A DNA stretch of 7,673 nucleotides from CAZYQW01 sp964649825 (GTDB lineage: Bacteria > Planctomycetota > B15-G4 > JADJEK01). The first letter of the stretch is position 1. Every line of letters starts with the position of its first letter. Made by a program: the position numbers and the translations under genes. This document shows, piece by piece, positions 6,774 to 7,673 of the stretch. Location of the stretch: positions 1 through 7,673 of the forward strand of contig CAZYQW010000095.1 in the NCBI GenBank assembly GCA_964649825.1, written 5' to 3'. The notes beneath the pieces are model-generated. The model was not told where the DNA came from, made no database searches, and saw nothing but the letters and a program-made list of their open reading frames with translations.

Positions 6774-7290
6774 GTGGAGGCAACGACGAGGCTGATCCGG
6801 GACGCGGCGATCGGTGTCGCGGAGGGCGCCGGGATTCCCGTCCGCTACCTCGAGTCGAGCCGGACCTCCAAGGAGGAAACCGTTCAGGGCATTCGCCGAA
6901 CGACCGATCCGATCCGGCGTCATCGGCGTGCTCTCGGCCGTCGAGCCCTGCAGTCGCTGGCAGGTCTGGCGTTCCCGAGAGCATGCGCATCCCCAGCAGC
7001 TCCGGCGGCGGTCGACCAAGTGCCTCCATGACTACACGTACTTCCTCGAGCGCGACATCGGCTTCATGCACGTTCGGTTGCAGACCTGGATGCCGTACAC
7101 CGTCCAGGTCTGCATCAACGGCCGCGAGTGGCTCGGTCGCCAGCGACTCCGCATCCTTCGCGGCCACGGTGTGATCCAAAAGGTCACCGGAACGCACCGG
7201 TATCACGTCACCGCGAAGGGACGCCAACTCATTGCGGCTGTCCTCGCAGCAAACGCCGACTCCCTATCCAAGCTCAAACAGTGCGCCTAG
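6774..7290 (+). pseudogene. Relic of a longer protein gene: one frameshift plus a large internal deletion
   Basis: Two frames together spell parts of a protein I recall as a roughly 450-aa uncharacterised, often multicopy family in Planctomycetota, Acidobacteriota and relatives. From the GTG at 6774 one frame gives VEATTRLIRDAAIGVAEGAG and VRYLESSRTSKEE. Around 6880-6910 the match moves to another frame: GVIGVLSAVEPC, TKCLHDYTYFLERDIGF, then MHVRLQTWMPYTVQVCINGR and EWLGRQ. Directly after this (about 7144-7150) the text jumps to what is normally the very C-terminus, a winged-helix-like end (RILRGHGVIQKVTGTHRYHV, TAKGRQL), stopping at TAG 7288-7290. Some 250 residues of the middle appear to be missing, in frame. 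The N-terminus before 6774 is not clearly readable, though 6710-6773 may hold degraded codons. The gene is very unlikely to make the family's normal product. Family recognition is from memory; the frame shift and junction are visible in the sequence. Confidence 0.75.
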
Positions 7291-7308
7291 GAATCTTGAA
7301 TTCCGGAT

Positions 7309-7331
7309 GAGCCTCTCCTGCGGAGAGGCTC
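7309..7331. terminator. Perfect 10-bp hairpin downstream of the gene relic
   Basis: GAGCCTCTCC, a TGC loop, and GGAGAGGCTC form a perfect 10-bp stem 18 bases after the relic's stop codon. There is no T-run on either side. Its position fits the former transcription end of the relic, but it could also be a scar or a recombination or processing site. Confidence 0.5.
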
Positions 7332-7538
7332 AAGCACTTCGCCGCCAAGCTGCGCATCGAGCGGCATAGGAGCTGCATTCAGCACCACCGGGCACGACTT
7401 GACAGTGAGGCCGGCTTCACGGAGATCGACTACAAGAACCGCGCCGGGTACCACGAACATGGCGTCGAGGAATGCGAGGCGTTTCTCGAGGCGTGGAAGC
7501 GCATGCTTCGCTTGCCCGGTGTCACGGCCGGCAACTAG
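7311..7538 (+). pseudogene. Orphan C-terminal coding fragment running into the right terminal repeat
   Basis: A frame open from just after the TGA at 7308-7310 to TAG at 7536-7538, about 75 codons, with no start codon or ribosome site at its beginning; the only ATG is near its end. The text looks protein-like rather than GC-noise: mixed charged and aromatic residues such as HFAAKLRIERHRSCIQHH, GFTEIDYKNRAGYHEH and EECEAFLEAWKRML. I do not recognise the family. It is probably the tail of a gene whose front was lost, or a small protein with an unusual start. Its first codons coincide with the perfect hairpin at 7309-7331, and its stop is the TAG at the boundary of the terminal repeat, so the true end could also be truncated. 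Confidence 0.45.
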
Positions 7539-7673
7539 TGGTGTGATTCAGAGTTGTTGACGTTTCTCCGGGGCCCTCGTCATCGCTTGCTGCGTTGCTC
7601 CTCCTCGACGTATCTCGAATACGCGGTCGTCGTCGCGCCTTGCCAGCGACGACGATGACCTCCGGATAATCCA
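7535..7673. repeat. 139-bp inverted repeat, right copy (probable insertion-element end)
   Basis: Exact reverse complement of 3-141. It begins with CTAGTGGTGTGATTCAGAG and runs to the last base of the window. Identity over 139 bp, far longer than typical insertion-sequence tips, means both window ends enter the same end of the same element, not its two opposite ends. Reading into the element from here, every frame soon hits a stop with no plausible start, so a transposase, if present, more likely reads outward toward this tip. Confidence 0.9.

Noticed and set aside
6670..7227. A 185-codon minus-strand frame across the relic.
   Set aside because: Its composition is low complexity (Pro/Arg/Ser), there is no ribosome site, and the plus strand carries clear family similarity.
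1..7673. The window as a complete linear replicon or virus with terminal inverted repeats.
   Set aside because: No replication, capsid, partition or terminal-protein gene is present; the content is ordinary chromosomal signalling genes plus gene debris.

Overview
The window is GC-rich throughout and looks like a chromosomal piece from a bacterium of the Planctomycetota/Acidobacteriota kind. The main reason is a sigma factor of the group common in those phyla (TIGR02999-like), followed directly by a membrane-anchored Ser/Thr kinase with a long TPR tail. The phylum is inferred from gene types only.

The centre (positions 138-6363) is four genes in a row on the minus strand. In transcription order they are two tandem, paralogous exported proteins of unknown function (464 and 468 aa, 61 bp apart), then, after a 77-bp gap holding a perfect 8-bp hairpin, an ECF-type sigma factor (190 aa) and the kinase (905 aa). 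The sigma stop and kinase start overlap as GTGA, so these two are very probably co-translated. No anti-sigma gene is visible. The kinase has all core catalytic motifs, one membrane helix and a TPR region that should lie outside the cytoplasm. Region 2.2 of the sigma factor lacks the usual acidic motif and carries a threonine there, which suggests direct switching by phosphorylation. A reasonable hypothesis is a signal chain of envelope TPR sensor, cytoplasmic kinase and sigma factor, with the exported pair as targets or partners.

Positions 6364-6773 hold the leader of the exported-protein genes, no convincing gene, and a terminator-like hairpin. Positions 6774-7538 on the plus strand are debris: a recognisable but frameshifted and internally deleted gene, a perfect 10-bp hairpin, and an orphan C-terminal fragment.

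The two ends of the window are the same 139-bp sequence in inverted orientation, identical base for base. On both sides it starts at CTAG, and this TAG is the stop codon of the gene running into it (the kinase on the left, the orphan fragment on the right). The simplest reading is that the window is bounded by two inverted copies of the same end of a multicopy insertion element, with the assembly stopping inside each copy. An assembly fold-back, or a real element with 139-bp terminal inverted repeats, are alternatives.
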